From contig NZ_JACIHE010000007.1 of the NCBI RefSeq assembly GCF_014198245.1, forward strand, positions 248,001 to 312,000: 64,000 nt of DNA. Reading direction: 5' to 3'. Made by a program: the position numbers and the translations under genes. Shown piece after piece: positions 1 through 9,705 of this stretch (position 1 is its first letter; every line of letters begins with the position of its first letter). The notes beneath the pieces are model-generated. The model did not search any database and was not told the origin of the DNA. It saw nothing but the letters and a program-made list of their open reading frames with translations. This DNA comes from Bradyrhizobium sp. cir1 (GTDB lineage Bacteria; Pseudomonadota; Alphaproteobacteria; Rhizobiales; Xanthobacteraceae).

Positions 1-1256
1 GCCGCCTCGATGGTGGCGTTGAGCGCCAGGAGATTGGTCTGCGCCGCGATCGAGTGAATGAGCTTGACCACCTCGCCGATCTTCTCGGCACCGGTGGAGA
101 GCTCCTGCACCGTGGCGTTGGTGCGCTCGGCATCGCTGACGGCACGGCTCGCAACTTCAGTCGAGCGCGTCACCTGGCGGGAGATTTCCGCAACGGAGCT
201 CGACAGCTCCTCGGCGGCGGCCGCAACGGTGCCGACGTTGCCGGACGCCTTCTGCGAGGCGGCACCGACGGTCGCCGCGCGCGAGGAGGCGTCGCTCGCG
301 GTCGCGGTCATCGACTGCGCCGTGCTCTGCATGCCGGCCGCGGCCGAGGAGACCGAGCGGACGATGCCGTTGACGCTGCGCTCGAAGTCGTTGGCGATCT
401 CTTCCATGGCGCTGCGACGTTCCGCCGCGGCGCGCTCCTTGGTATCCGCCTCGGTCTTCTCGAGGTCGCGGATGCGGACCGCGTTGTCCTTGAAGATCTG
501 GACGGTCGAGGCCATCGCGCCGACCTCGTCGGCGCGGCCGACGCCGGGAATGTCACCCTCGAGCTTGCCGTCGGCGAGATCCTTCATGCGCATGCCGAGC
601 AGCGCCAACGGACGGCTGATGCTGCGACCGATCATCCAGGCGACGCTGCCGGCAACGATGACGATGCCGAGCATGGCAAGGCCGAGCAGCCAGTAGACCG
701 GACCCATCTTCTCGTCGATGTCCTCGAGATAGGCGCCGGTGCCGAGGTACATCTCGAAACCGGGCACCGCGACGGCGTAGCCGAGCTTGCGAATGGGCTT
801 GTCCTGACCGGGCTTCATATATTCATAGAACAGCAGGATCTCGCCGTTGGCCTTGACCCCGTCCATGAGCTCGCGCGACAGCTTCCGTCCGTTCGTCTCC
901 GTGTCCATGCGGTTCTGGCCGATCATCTTCGGATCGGGCGCAAGCTGCGTGATGCCGTCATAGGACGTGCCGAACAGATAACCGGTGTTCTTGTCGTAGG
1001 TCATGGCATTGCCGTAACGACGAAGCTCCGCGAACGCGGCATCCTTCGTCATCTCGCCGGCATTGACGCGCTTCATCAAGGCAGCCGCATAGTTGCGCGC
1101 CATCTCGACGATCGCCTTGGTCTGGTCGATGCGTGCATTCACCATCTCGCGCTTCATCAGGTAGCCGGCGAGAACTCCGGAGATGCAAAGGCCGAACAGG
1201 GTGACGCCGACAAGAATGCCAAGCTTGGGGGCGATCTTCAGATTGCTCAACTTCAC
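1..1256 (-). CDS. Methyl-accepting chemotaxis protein (C-terminus cut by window edge)
   Basis: This is a membrane chemoreceptor that would signal to CheA/CheW. The first 418 codons are visible. A short cytoplasmic N-terminus leads into a membrane helix (about residues 10-30), then a periplasmic single-Cache-like domain with 'MTYDKNTGYLF' and 'KPIRKLGYAV'. A second membrane helix (around residues 185-205) is followed by a HAMP region and the start of the coiled-coil signalling domain. The reading frame ends at the edge inside 'AAQTNLLALNATIEAA', just before the hairpin tip, so the tip and C-terminus lie outside. The start is a GTG chosen because the first helix follows it directly. The ligand cannot be told from sequence. 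Confidence 0.9.
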   Translation of the reverse strand, partial: MKLSNLKIAPKLGILVGVTLFGLCISGVLAGYLMKREMVNARIDQTKAIVEMARNYAAALMKRVNAGEMTKDAAFAELRRYGNAMTYDKNTGYLFGTSYDGITQLAPDPKMIGQNRMDTETNGRKLSRELMDGVKANGEILLFYEYMKPGQDKPIRKLGYAVAVPGFEMYLGTGAYLEDIDEKMGPVYWLLGLAMLGIVIVAGSVAWMIGRSISRPLALLGMRMKDLADGKLEGDIPGVGRADEVGAMASTVQIFKDNAVRIRDLEKTEADTKERAAAERRSAMEEIANDFERSVNGIVRSVSSAAAGMQSTAQSMTATASDASSRAATVGAASQKASGNVGTVAAAAEELSSSVAEISRQVTRSTEVASRAVSDAERTNATVQELSTGAEKIGEVVKLIHSIAAQTNLLALNATIEA

Positions 1257-1508
1257 GGGATAGCTCCGGCAAAAAAGGATACGGGTACGCGAGCGAATGG
1301 ATCGAAATTGAATCAACTTTTAGGGAGCGACCCCTTAGCAAGTTACTTACGCGCCTCCGTAGAAGCCCCGACAAATGCCGGCGAAAACGGCAATATTCAT
1401 CGCTCCGGACAACCGGCAATTGTACGCACCCGCCTCGATTTCGCGTAAAAGACGCAAAGGCCCGGGAGAAGGCCGGGTCACAACAAGAAACCAAATCGGG
1501 AGCAGGAA

Positions 1509-2552
1509 ATGCCGAAATACAGGGTGGTGACGCCGAAGGGTGCGAGCTTCACGGTCGCGGGCAGCGATTATTCCTTTGAGCGCGAGGCGCTCGATCCGAT
1601 CGATGCCGAGATCGTCGAGGCCCCCGCGAACGAGGCCGAGTTCATCGCCGCCGCGAAGGATGCCGACGCCATCTATGCCAAGGGCATCCCGATCACCAAG
1701 ACCATCATCGACAGCCTGCAGAGCTGCAAGGTCATCACGCTCGGCTCGGTCGGCGTCGACAGCGTCGACGTGAAGGCCGCCACCGCCCGCGGAATTCCGG
1801 TGACCAACATTCCCGACACCTTCATCGAGGAGGTCGCCGACCACGCCATGATGCTGCTGCTCGCCGGCTTCCGCCGCCTGGTCGAGCAGGACCGCATGGT
1901 ACGCGACGGCCGCTGGGCCGAGGGCCGGCCGGCGCTGCTCAAGATTCCGAGGCTGATGGGCCAGACGCTCGGCTTCATCTCGTTCGGACGCGTGGCGCGT
2001 GCGGTTGCGAAACGCGCCGCGCCGTTCGGCCTGCGCATGATGGCCTACGATCCCTTCATCCAGGAAACGCTGATGTACGACCACGGCGTCATCCCCGCGA
2101 CGCTGAACGAGGTGCTGTCGCAGTCCGACTTCGTCTCGATGCACGCCCCTGCAAGACCCGAGGTGCATCACATGCTGACCGAGAAGCACTTCCGGCAGAT
2201 GAAGAAGGGCTCGATCTTCATCAACACCGGTCGCGGCGCCACGGTGGACGAGGAGAGCCTGATCAAGGCGCTGCAGGACGGCTGGATCGCGCACGCCGCC
2301 CTCGACGTGCTGGAGAAGGAGCCGCCCTCGCACAACAATCCGCTGCTCGGCATGGAGAACGTGACCCTGACCGCCCATGTCGCCTCGGCCTCGGCACGGT
2401 TCGACGAGGCGCGCAAGCGCCGCGTGGGCTACGAATTGTCACTGGTGCTTCAGGGCATGTGGCCGGTAAGCTGCGTCAACCCGTCGGTGCTGCAAAACAC
2501 CGCGCTCCGCCGCTGGCAGCCCGTCAGCATGGATCGCGGACCGAACAGCTAG
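1509..2552 (+). CDS. D-isomer-specific 2-hydroxyacid dehydrogenase, CtBP-like
   Basis: The protein has 347 residues and the two-domain layout of NAD-dependent D-2-hydroxyacid dehydrogenases. The catalytic set is present: Arg242 in 'INTGRGATVDE', Glu271 in 'LDVLEKEPP' and His290 in 'LTAHVASAS'. The nucleotide-binding loop is unusual. Where the family has G-x-G-x-x-G, this protein reads S158-F-G160-R-V-A163, so only the middle glycine remains. It lies about 90 bases ahead of a sugar ABC operon on the same strand and probably acts on the compound imported or a breakdown product (inference). The substrate is unknown. The RBS 'ggagcagga' lies close upstream of the ATG. Confidence 0.85.
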   Translation: MPKYRVVTPKGASFTVAGSDYSFEREALDPIDAEIVEAPANEAEFIAAAKDADAIYAKGIPITKTIIDSLQSCKVITLGSVGVDSVDVKAATARGIPVTNIPDTFIEEVADHAMMLLLAGFRRLVEQDRMVRDGRWAEGRPALLKIPRLMGQTLGFISFGRVARAVAKRAAPFGLRMMAYDPFIQETLMYDHGVIPATLNEVLSQSDFVSMHAPARPEVHHMLTEKHFRQMKKGSIFINTGRGATVDEESLIKALQDGWIAHAALDVLEKEPPSHNNPLLGMENVTLTAHVASASARFDEARKRRVGYELSLVLQGMWPVSCVNPSVLQNTALRRWQPVSMDRGPNS

Positions 2553-2641
2553 GGGGGCCGGCGCCAAACGCGCCGAAGACCGAAACGGCCCTTCACCGGC
2601 GATCAACGCCGGGAAGGGAACATATATATAGGGAGGTACTG

Positions 2642-3982
2642 ATGAGGAACGACATCACACGTCGTGATGCCTTGGCGCTGGGCCTGTCCGCTGCAACGCT
2701 CGTGGCCACCGGTGCTGCAGCGCAAACATCCAATATTAGAGCTGCCGATGTCCCGGCACCCAAGCGCGAGATCGAGAAGGGCGCATCCTTACGCATGCTG
2801 CGCCCGGTGCGCTTCGTCCAGGCCGACGAGGACGTGTTCCGCGCCAATGCGGCAAAGTTCACCAAGGACACCGGGGTCGAGGTCAAGGTCGACTTCGTCG
2901 GCTGGGAAGACATCAACCAGCAGACCGCGGTGACCTCGAACTCCGGCGCCGGGCCCGACATCATCATCGGCTTCTCCGACGCGCCTCATATCTACATCGA
3001 CGAGCTGATCGAGCTCACCGACGTCGCCGACTATCTCGGCAAGCGGTACGGGGGCTGGCTGCCGCTGGCGCAGCGCTACGGCAAGAAGCACAAGAGCGAG
3101 TCCTGGATCGGACTGCCGTTCGGCGCCACTGCGGGTCCCCTGATCTACCGCAAGTCGATCCTGCAATCGGTCGGCTTCGACAAGGTGCCGGAAGACCATG
3201 CCGGCGTGCTCGACCTGTGCCGCAAGCTGCACAAGGCCGGCAAGCCGGCCGGCTTCGCGCTCGGCAACGCCAAGGGCGACGGCAACGGCTTCGCCAACTG
3301 GGCGCTGTGGTCGCACAATGCCGCCCTGCTCGACGAGGAGGGCAACGTCACCATCAACAGCAAGGAGACGATCGCCGCGCTGAACTGGGTCAAGGAGCAG
3401 TACCCGACCTTCATCGCCGGCACGCCGTCATGGAACGACGTCAGCAACAATCGCGCCTATTCCTCGCAGGAAATCTCGCTGACGGCCAACGGCGTCTCGC
3501 TGTACTTCTCGCTCAAGAACGACCCGGCGACCAAGGCGATCGCCGAGGATAGCGAGCATCAGCTGCTGCCCAAGGGCCTGGCCAAGGTCTCTCCGATGGC
3601 GGGCCTGACGCTGAACGCCATGGTGTTCAAGCACAGCCCGTACCCCAACGCCGCCAAGGCCTTCCTGCAATACATGCTGGAAAAGGACCAATACGAGCCG
3701 TGGCTCAATGCCAACTCCGGCTACTGGTCCCAGCCGCTGGCCGCCTATACCGAGGCCGCCGTGTGGTCGCAGGATCCGAAGGTGAGCCTGTTCAAGAACA
3801 CGATGAACAGCACCTACTATGACGGCTACAAGGGCCCGATCTCGACCGCGACCGGCGCGGTCAGCGCCGATTATGTGCTGATTCAGATGTGCGCGTCCGT
3901 CGCCACCGGCGCTGCCACGCCGGAAGCCGCGGCCGCGGAAGCCGAGCAGCGCTGCAAGCGCTACTTCCGGCGGCAGAAGTGA
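2642..3982 (+). CDS. Extracellular solute-binding protein of a carbohydrate ABC transporter
   Basis: This is a 446-residue periplasmic binding protein of the sugar-binding family 1 type. It begins with a Tat-like signal ('TRRDALALGLSAATLVATG') ending near 'AAAQ'. The mature part has typical features such as 'GPDIIIGFSD' and 'FANWALWSHN'. The start was placed at the ATG preceded by 'gggaggt' rather than at upstream in-frame starts, because the signal peptide then begins at residue 1. Two permease genes follow after a 163-base gap that holds a palindromic repeat. No ATPase gene is adjacent. The ligand is unknown; a sugar or polyol is likely from the family. Confidence 0.9.
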   Translation: MRNDITRRDALALGLSAATLVATGAAAQTSNIRAADVPAPKREIEKGASLRMLRPVRFVQADEDVFRANAAKFTKDTGVEVKVDFVGWEDINQQTAVTSNSGAGPDIIIGFSDAPHIYIDELIELTDVADYLGKRYGGWLPLAQRYGKKHKSESWIGLPFGATAGPLIYRKSILQSVGFDKVPEDHAGVLDLCRKLHKAGKPAGFALGNAKGDGNGFANWALWSHNAALLDEEGNVTINSKETIAALNWVKEQYPTFIAGTPSWNDVSNNRAYSSQEISLTANGVSLYFSLKNDPATKAIAEDSEHQLLPKGLAKVSPMAGLTLNAMVFKHSPYPNAAKAFLQYMLEKDQYEPWLNANSGYWSQPLAAYTEAAVWSQDPKVSLFKNTMNSTYYDGYKGPISTATGAVSADYVLIQMCASVATGAATPEAAAAEAEQRCKRYFRRQK

Positions 3983-3993
3983 TGGCCGATAGG

Positions 3994-4112
3994 CCGTCAT
4001 TGCGAGCGAAGCGAAGCAATCCAGAATCCCTCCGCGGAAGCAGTCTGGATTGCTTCGTCGCACCAGCGCAAAATTGCTTCGCAATTTTGTCGCGGGCTCC
4101 TCGCAATGACGG
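3994..4112. repeat. Dispersed palindromic repeat, family A, copy 1
   Basis: The element begins 'ccgtcattgcgagcgaag' and ends 'ctcgcaatgacgg', so its ends are inverted repeats. Internal arms 'gaagcaatccag' and 'ctggattgcttcg' also pair. The same design recurs at 7500-7581 and 26929-27017. It sits between the binding-protein gene and the first permease gene, where a stable RNA hairpin could lower expression of the permeases relative to the binding protein (inference). Confidence 0.85.
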
Positions 4113-4145
4113 TGGAGTGACTTTCTAGAGCAGGACAACAGACTG

Positions 4146-5102
4146 ATGTCCGTGACCACATTCTCCTCCCCCGCGCTGGCGCAGCGGCAGCCGAACTGGC
4201 TCGTGCGGCTGTTCGACTACAAGCCGTTCCTGATCGTGATGTGCCTTGCACCGGCGCTCGGGCTGCTCGCCGTATTCCTCACCTATCCGCTCGGCCTCGG
4301 TGTCTGGCTTGCCTTCACCGACACCACGATCGGACGACGCGGCATCTTCGTCGGTCTCGAGAATTTCCAGTATCTGCTCACCGATCCCCTGTGGTGGAAC
4401 GCGGTGTTCTACAGCGTGTTCTACACGGCAGTCGCGACCTTCGGGAAGTTCGCGCTCGGCTTCTGGCTCGCGCTGCTGCTCAACAATCATTTCCCGTTCA
4501 AGAGCGTGCTGCGCGCCATCGTGCTGTTGCCCTGGATCGTGCCGACGGTGCTCTCGGCGCTGGCGTTCTGGTGGATCTACGATCCGCAATTCTCGATCAT
4601 CTCGTACCTCCTGGTCGACGTGCTGCACTGGAGGTCGAGCAATATCGACTTCCTCGGCTCGCCCTGGCCGGCGCGGTTCTCGCTGATCGCAGCCAACATC
4701 TGGCGCGGCATCCCCTTCGTCGCGATCTCGCTGCTGGCGGGCCTGCAGACCATCTCGCCCTCGCTCTACGAGGCCGCGATGCTCGACGGCGCCAGCGCCT
4801 GGCAGCGCTTCCGCTACATTACCTTCCCGATGATGATGCCGATCCTCGCCATCGTCATGACGTTCTCGATCATCTTCACCTTCACCGACTTCCAGCTCGT
4901 CTACGCCATCACCCGCGGCGGACCCGTGAACTCGACCCACCTGCTCGCGACGCTGGCGTTCCAGCGCGGCATTGCCGGCGGCGAGCTCGGCGAAGGTGCC
5001 GCGATCGCAGTGTCGATGATCCCGTTCCTGGTGTTCGCGACGCTGTTTTCCTATTTCGGCCTGGCGCGCCGCAAATGGCAGCAGGGAGAGGCCAATGACT
5101 GA
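4146..5102 (+). CDS. Carbohydrate ABC transporter permease, MalF-type
   Basis: This is a 318-residue inner-membrane permease with about six hydrophobic segments. The first follows a 30-residue cytoplasmic N-terminus. The conserved cytoplasmic EAA loop that contacts the ATPase reads 'YEAAMLDGASAWQRFRYIT'. It pairs with the next gene, overlapping it by 8 bases, which indicates translational coupling. Family membership is clear. The transported sugar is not. Confidence 0.92.
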   Translation: MSVTTFSSPALAQRQPNWLVRLFDYKPFLIVMCLAPALGLLAVFLTYPLGLGVWLAFTDTTIGRRGIFVGLENFQYLLTDPLWWNAVFYSVFYTAVATFGKFALGFWLALLLNNHFPFKSVLRAIVLLPWIVPTVLSALAFWWIYDPQFSIISYLLVDVLHWRSSNIDFLGSPWPARFSLIAANIWRGIPFVAISLLAGLQTISPSLYEAAMLDGASAWQRFRYITFPMMMPILAIVMTFSIIFTFTDFQLVYAITRGGPVNSTHLLATLAFQRGIAGGELGEGAAIAVSMIPFLVFATLFSYFGLARRKWQQGEAND

Positions 5103-5991
5103 CACCGTCGCGCAAGGCTCCGCCGTCGCCAAAGCCGCACCCGACACCATGGCCTGGGATTCCGGGCTGCGGCGGCTGATGATGATCTATCTGCCGCTCG
5201 GCTGCTTCGTGCTGATCCTGCTGTTCCCGTTCTACTGGATGGCGATCACCTCGTTCAAGCCGAACGCGGAGCTGATGAACTACAAGGATCATAATCCGTT
5301 CTGGATCTCCTCGCCGACGCTCGCCCACATCAAGCATCTGTTGTTCGACACTGCCTATCCGCGCTGGCTGAAGACGACGATGCTGGTCGCGATCGGCTCG
5401 ACCACGCTGTCGCTGATCGCGAGCACGCTGGCGGCCTATGCGATCGAACGCCTGCGTTTCCGCGGCAGTCCCTATGTCGGCCTCGGCATCTATCTCGCCT
5501 ATCTCGTGCCGCCCTCGATCCTGTTCATTCCGCTCGCGACCGTCGTCGTGCAGTTCGGCCTGTTCGACTCGCCGCTGGCCCTGATCCTGGTGTATCCGAC
5601 CTTCCTGGTGCCGTTCTGCACCTGGCTCCTGATCGGCTATTTCAAGTCGATCCCCTACGAGCTCGAGGAATGCGCGCTGGTCGATGGCGCGACGCGGCTT
5701 CAGATCCTGCGCCGGATCACGCTGCCGCTGGCCGTCCCCGGCCTGATCTCGGCCGGCATCTTCTCCTTCACGCTGTCCTGGAACGAGTTCATCTACGCGC
5801 TCGCCTTCATCCAGAGCGGCGCCAACAAGACCGTGCCGGTCGCGATCCTGACCGAGCTCGTCACCGGCGACGTCTACCAGTGGGGCGCGCTGATGGCGGG
5901 CTCGCTGCTCGGCTCGCTGCCGGTCGCGATCTTCTACTCGCTGTTCGTGGACTACTACGTGTCGTCGCTGACAGGCGCGGTAAAGGAGTAG
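5095..5991 (+). CDS. Carbohydrate ABC transporter permease, MalG-type
   Basis: This is a 298-residue partner permease of the preceding gene. It has about six membrane segments and the EAA loop 'LEECALVDGATRLQILRRIT'. The C-terminal 'LTGAVKE' ending is typical of MalG-like permeases. The start codon lies inside the end of the previous gene. The operon ends here without an ATP-binding subunit, so a MsmK- or UgpC-like ATPase must be supplied from elsewhere if the system works (inference). Confidence 0.92.
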   Translation: MTDTVAQGSAVAKAAPDTMAWDSGLRRLMMIYLPLGCFVLILLFPFYWMAITSFKPNAELMNYKDHNPFWISSPTLAHIKHLLFDTAYPRWLKTTMLVAIGSTTLSLIASTLAAYAIERLRFRGSPYVGLGIYLAYLVPPSILFIPLATVVVQFGLFDSPLALILVYPTFLVPFCTWLLIGYFKSIPYELEECALVDGATRLQILRRITLPLAVPGLISAGIFSFTLSWNEFIYALAFIQSGANKTVPVAILTELVTGDVYQWGALMAGSLLGSLPVAIFYSLFVDYYVSSLTGAVKE

Positions 5992-6076
5992 ATCGCGGCT
6001 GCGGCCTTTCGCCCGGCTTCACAAAACTGCAACACGCGATCCGCATAAGGCGTGCGTCCGCCAACAGGAGACGCAC

Positions 6077-7432
6077 ATGCGCGCGACTTTTCTCAGCACC
6101 GTCGCAACGGTCATTCTCACCGCGAGCACCGCGCTCGCCCAGAACGAGGGCGAATTTCCGGCCAAGCTCGCCGGCCACGTGGTGATGCCGGCCGCCACCT
6201 TCATCGACGCGCCGGCAGATGCGCCGGCCGATCTCAAGACCTCGGGCAAGTACACCACGGGAAAACGCGTCGACGCGCTCGGCACCGTCATGGGCAAGTC
6301 CTATGAGCGTCCGACCGGCGTGTCGCTGCCGTTCAAGGGCCAGCCGCTGCAGGGCCATTCCGGCATCAAGACCATGCCCGACGGCAGCTTCTGGGTGATC
6401 ACCGACAACGGCATGGGCGCGCGCGCCAACTCGCCGGACTCGATGCTGTACCTCAACCGCTACAAGATGGACTGGGCGAACGGCAAGATCGAGCGCCTGG
6501 AGACCATCTTCCTGCACGATCCCGACAAGAAGGTACCCTTCCGCATCGTGCATGAGGACACCCAGAAGCGCTACCTCACCGGCTCGGACTTCGACACCGA
6601 GGGCTTCCAGATCATCGGTGATGTCTTCTGGATCGGTGACGAGTTCGGCCCCTACATCCTGAAGGCGGACAAGACCGGAAAGATCCTCGGCGTGTTCGAG
6701 ACGGTTGCCGACGGCAAGCCGGTGCGCTCGCCGGACAACTGGGCCGTCGCGACGCCCGGCGCACCAGGCGCGACCTACACCAATGTCAACCTCCGCCGCT
6801 CCAAGGGCTATGAGGGCTTCGCCTCGTCGAAGGACGGCAAATTCCTCTACGGCCTGCTCGAGGGGCCGCTGTGGGACGCCGACAAGAAGGACTGGGAGAA
6901 GGTCGACGGCAAGGAAGCCTCCCGCATCCTCGAATTCGACGTCGCTGCCGAAAAATTCACCGGCCGCTACTGGCAATATGTGTTCGAGCAGAACGGCAAC
7001 GCCATCGGCGACTTCAACATGATCGATCAGGCCTCCGGCCTCATCATCGAGCGCGACAATGGCGAAGGCACCGCCGACAAGGCCTGCCCGCAAGGCCAGC
7101 GCGGCGAGAACTGCTTCCCCGATCTCGCCAAGTTCAAGCGCATCTACAAGATCGAGCTGACGGACGCCAATGTCGGCAAGCCCGTGCGCAAGATTGGCTA
7201 TATCGACCTGATGAAGATCCAGGATCCCGACAAGAAGGCGAAGAAGCCTCTCAACGACGGCGTCTACACCTTCCCGTTCTTCACCATCGAGAACGTCGAT
7301 CGCGTCGACGACACCCACATCATCGTCGGCAACGACAACAACCTGCCGTTCTCCTCCAGCCGCGATCCCAACAAGGCCGATGACGACGAGTTCATGCTGC
7401 TCGAAGTCGCGGATTTCCTGAAGGCGAAGTAA
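6077..7432 (+). CDS. Exported esterase-like activity of phytase family protein
   Basis: This is a 451-residue secreted or periplasmic protein with a Sec signal peptide of about 21 residues ending 'TALAQ'. The body matches the 'esterase-like activity of phytase' family: 'GHSGIKTMPDGSFWVITDNG' near residue 97, and the acidic 'FDTEGFQIIGDVFWIGDEFG' region near residue 175 that is likely metal binding. The RBS 'aggag' stands 7-8 bases upstream. It follows the ABC operon after 85 bases and may be co-transcribed. A role in releasing phosphate from organic phosphates is possible from the family name only; activity is not shown by sequence. Confidence 0.85.
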   Translation: MRATFLSTVATVILTASTALAQNEGEFPAKLAGHVVMPAATFIDAPADAPADLKTSGKYTTGKRVDALGTVMGKSYERPTGVSLPFKGQPLQGHSGIKTMPDGSFWVITDNGMGARANSPDSMLYLNRYKMDWANGKIERLETIFLHDPDKKVPFRIVHEDTQKRYLTGSDFDTEGFQIIGDVFWIGDEFGPYILKADKTGKILGVFETVADGKPVRSPDNWAVATPGAPGATYTNVNLRRSKGYEGFASSKDGKFLYGLLEGPLWDADKKDWEKVDGKEASRILEFDVAAEKFTGRYWQYVFEQNGNAIGDFNMIDQASGLIIERDNGEGTADKACPQGQRGENCFPDLAKFKRIYKIELTDANVGKPVRKIGYIDLMKIQDPDKKAKKPLNDGVYTFPFFTIENVDRVDDTHIIVGNDNNLPFSSSRDPNKADDDEFMLLEVADFLKAK

Positions 7433-7446
7433 GGCCGACGCTCTCT

Positions 7447-7471
7447 CCTCTCCCGCCTGGCGCGGGAGAGG
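7447..7471 (+). terminator. Hairpin after the phytase-like gene
   Basis: A 10-bp GC-rich stem (c-ctctcccgc pairing with gcgggagag-g) with a 5-base loop lies 15 bases after the stop codon. No U-run follows, so it may be a factor-dependent or mRNA-stabilising hairpin. The same 'ctctccccgc' motif is common in the window's repeats. Confidence 0.5.
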
Positions 7472-7499
7472 ATTGGAGACGACAGCGTCACTCCAACCT

Positions 7500-7581
7500 C
7501 CGTCATTGCGAGCACAGCGAAGCAATCCAGAGTCCTTTCCGGGGGGTAAGTCTGGATTGCTTCGCTGCGCTCGCAATGACG
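7500..7581. repeat. Dispersed palindromic repeat, family A, copy 2
   Basis: This is a shorter copy of the element at 3994-4112: 'ccgtcattgcgag' and 'ctcgcaatgacg' ends with inner 'gaagcaatccag'/'ctggattgcttcg' arms. It sits between convergent genes (phytase-like and tonB), where it could serve as a bidirectional hairpin. Confidence 0.85.
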
Positions 7582-7630
7582 AGGATAGGACTGCATTTCC
7601 GCACTCTCGATGGGCCCGCGGAGACTGCCC

Positions 7631-8455
7631 CTACCTCACCGTAAACTCCACCGGAATCGAAAAGCTCATCGAACCGTTCTTGATCTCATCCGGGATCGAC
7701 GGAAACGGCGAGGCCTGGCGGATCATCGACATGGCCTGGGCGTCGAAGGCGGCAACGCCGGACGAGCCGGCAAGACGGCTGGATATGACCTGCCCGCTCC
7801 GGCTGAGAGTGAAACTCAGCCTTGCAACGCCGCGCGCGCCGCCACCGGCGGACGGGTATTGATGGAAGCGCATCAGATGCGCGCGAACGCGTTGATTGTA
7901 GGACGCGATCGCGGAGGCCACCGCACCCGCGCTCATGGCGGACGCCGCCGGCGCCTCACGCTCGGCACGCGGCGGCGCGCTGGTGCGCGGCGCGGGAGGC
8001 GCATCGGACGGTTTCTTCGCCTCGCGGCGGACCACCTTTTCAGGCGCCGGCTTCTCTTGCCGCACGATCTTCGCCGGCTCGGGTTTGGCCGGCGTCGGCT
8101 CCAGTTTCTGTTCCGGCGGCGCCACCACGTCCGGCTTTTCCTGCGGCAGCGTCGGCGCGATGGTCTCCTCGACCGTCTGCCGCTGCACCGGCTCCGGCGG
8201 CGAGGCATCCGCCTCCTGCATCAGCGGCCCCGGCGCGACGTTGTCCAGCGTCGGCTGCGGCGCCGATGTCACCGGCGACATGTCGACCATGATCGCCGGC
8301 AGGCTGACGCCCTGCTGCGGTGGCGACCTCAGCCAGCTCATCGCAAGCAGCGCGGCGGCAACATGCAACGCCACGATCACGCCCGCCGATACGCCCCAGC
8401 GCGCGGTTTCACGCTCGCTGAGCGGCTCATGCAAGGCGAAGGCGTTCGCTGCCAT
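7631..8455 (-). CDS. tonB: TonB energy transducer of the heme-uptake locus
   Basis: This 274-residue protein links the inner-membrane proton gradient to the outer-membrane heme receptor. An N-terminal membrane anchor (about residues 22-42) is followed by a long Pro/Glu/Lys-rich spacer (about 50-170). A C-terminal TonB domain contains 'YPSAGGGARGVARLSFTLS' and 'SFSIPVEFTVR'. Its start overlaps the exbD stop by one base (TGATG), which shows translational coupling. It is the last gene of a minus-strand run hmuR-heme oxygenase-hutX-exbB-exbD-tonB. Confidence 0.93.
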   Translation of the reverse strand: MAANAFALHEPLSERETARWGVSAGVIVALHVAAALLAMSWLRSPPQQGVSLPAIMVDMSPVTSAPQPTLDNVAPGPLMQEADASPPEPVQRQTVEETIAPTLPQEKPDVVAPPEQKLEPTPAKPEPAKIVRQEKPAPEKVVRREAKKPSDAPPAPRTSAPPRAEREAPAASAMSAGAVASAIASYNQRVRAHLMRFHQYPSAGGGARGVARLSFTLSRSGQVISSRLAGSSGVAAFDAQAMSMIRQASPFPSIPDEIKNGSMSFSIPVEFTVR

Positions 8456-8901
8456 CAGTTGCGTCCGTCGAGGCCGACGAGGGCGACCTTGAGATAGCCG
8501 GCATTGCGCAAGGTGTTCATCACTTCCATCAGGTCACCATAGGAGACGGCCTTGTCGGCGCGTAGATAGATGCGCTCGTCCTTACGTCCCTTGGTGGCGG
8601 CCTCGAGCGCGTGGACGAGACCATCGCGGGTCATTGTGTCCTCGCCGACGGCAATTGTGAGATCCGGCTTCACCGTCACGAAGGTCGGCTTGTCCGGCCG
8701 CGGCTGCGGCTCGGCCGCGGTCGCCGGCAGCTCGACGCCGATGTCGACGGTGGCGAGCGGGGCGGCCACCATGAAGATGATCAAGAGTACGAGCATCACG
8801 TCGATGAACGGCGTGACGTTGATTTCATGGGTGACGTCGAGATCACCGGGGTCGCCGCGCCTGAGCGGCGATGGAGAACGTGCGCCGAGCTTCGCAGCCA
8901 T
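8455..8901 (-). CDS. exbD: ExbD, TonB-complex proton channel subunit
   Basis: This is a 148-residue inner-membrane protein with one N-terminal helix and a periplasmic domain. The motif 'HEINVTPFIDVMLVLLIIFM' includes the conserved membrane Asp of ExbD, the proton-carrying residue in the family. The periplasmic part ends 'LKVALVGLDGRN'. It lies 3 bases after exbB and overlaps tonB, so the three proteins are probably made together. Confidence 0.95.
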   Translation of the reverse strand: MAAKLGARSPSPLRRGDPGDLDVTHEINVTPFIDVMLVLLIIFMVAAPLATVDIGVELPATAAEPQPRPDKPTFVTVKPDLTIAVGEDTMTRDGLVHALEAATKGRKDERIYLRADKAVSYGDLMEVMNTLRNAGYLKVALVGLDGRN

Positions 8902-8904
8902 GGC

Positions 8905-9681
<777 letters not shown>

Positions 9682-9705
9682 CCTGATCTCCCGACAGAAA
9701 AGAAG

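Noticed and set aside
54..1448. Open frame on the plus strand at the left edge
   Set aside because: The minus strand encodes a clear chemoreceptor with HAMP and signalling regions. The plus frame has no recognisable domain.
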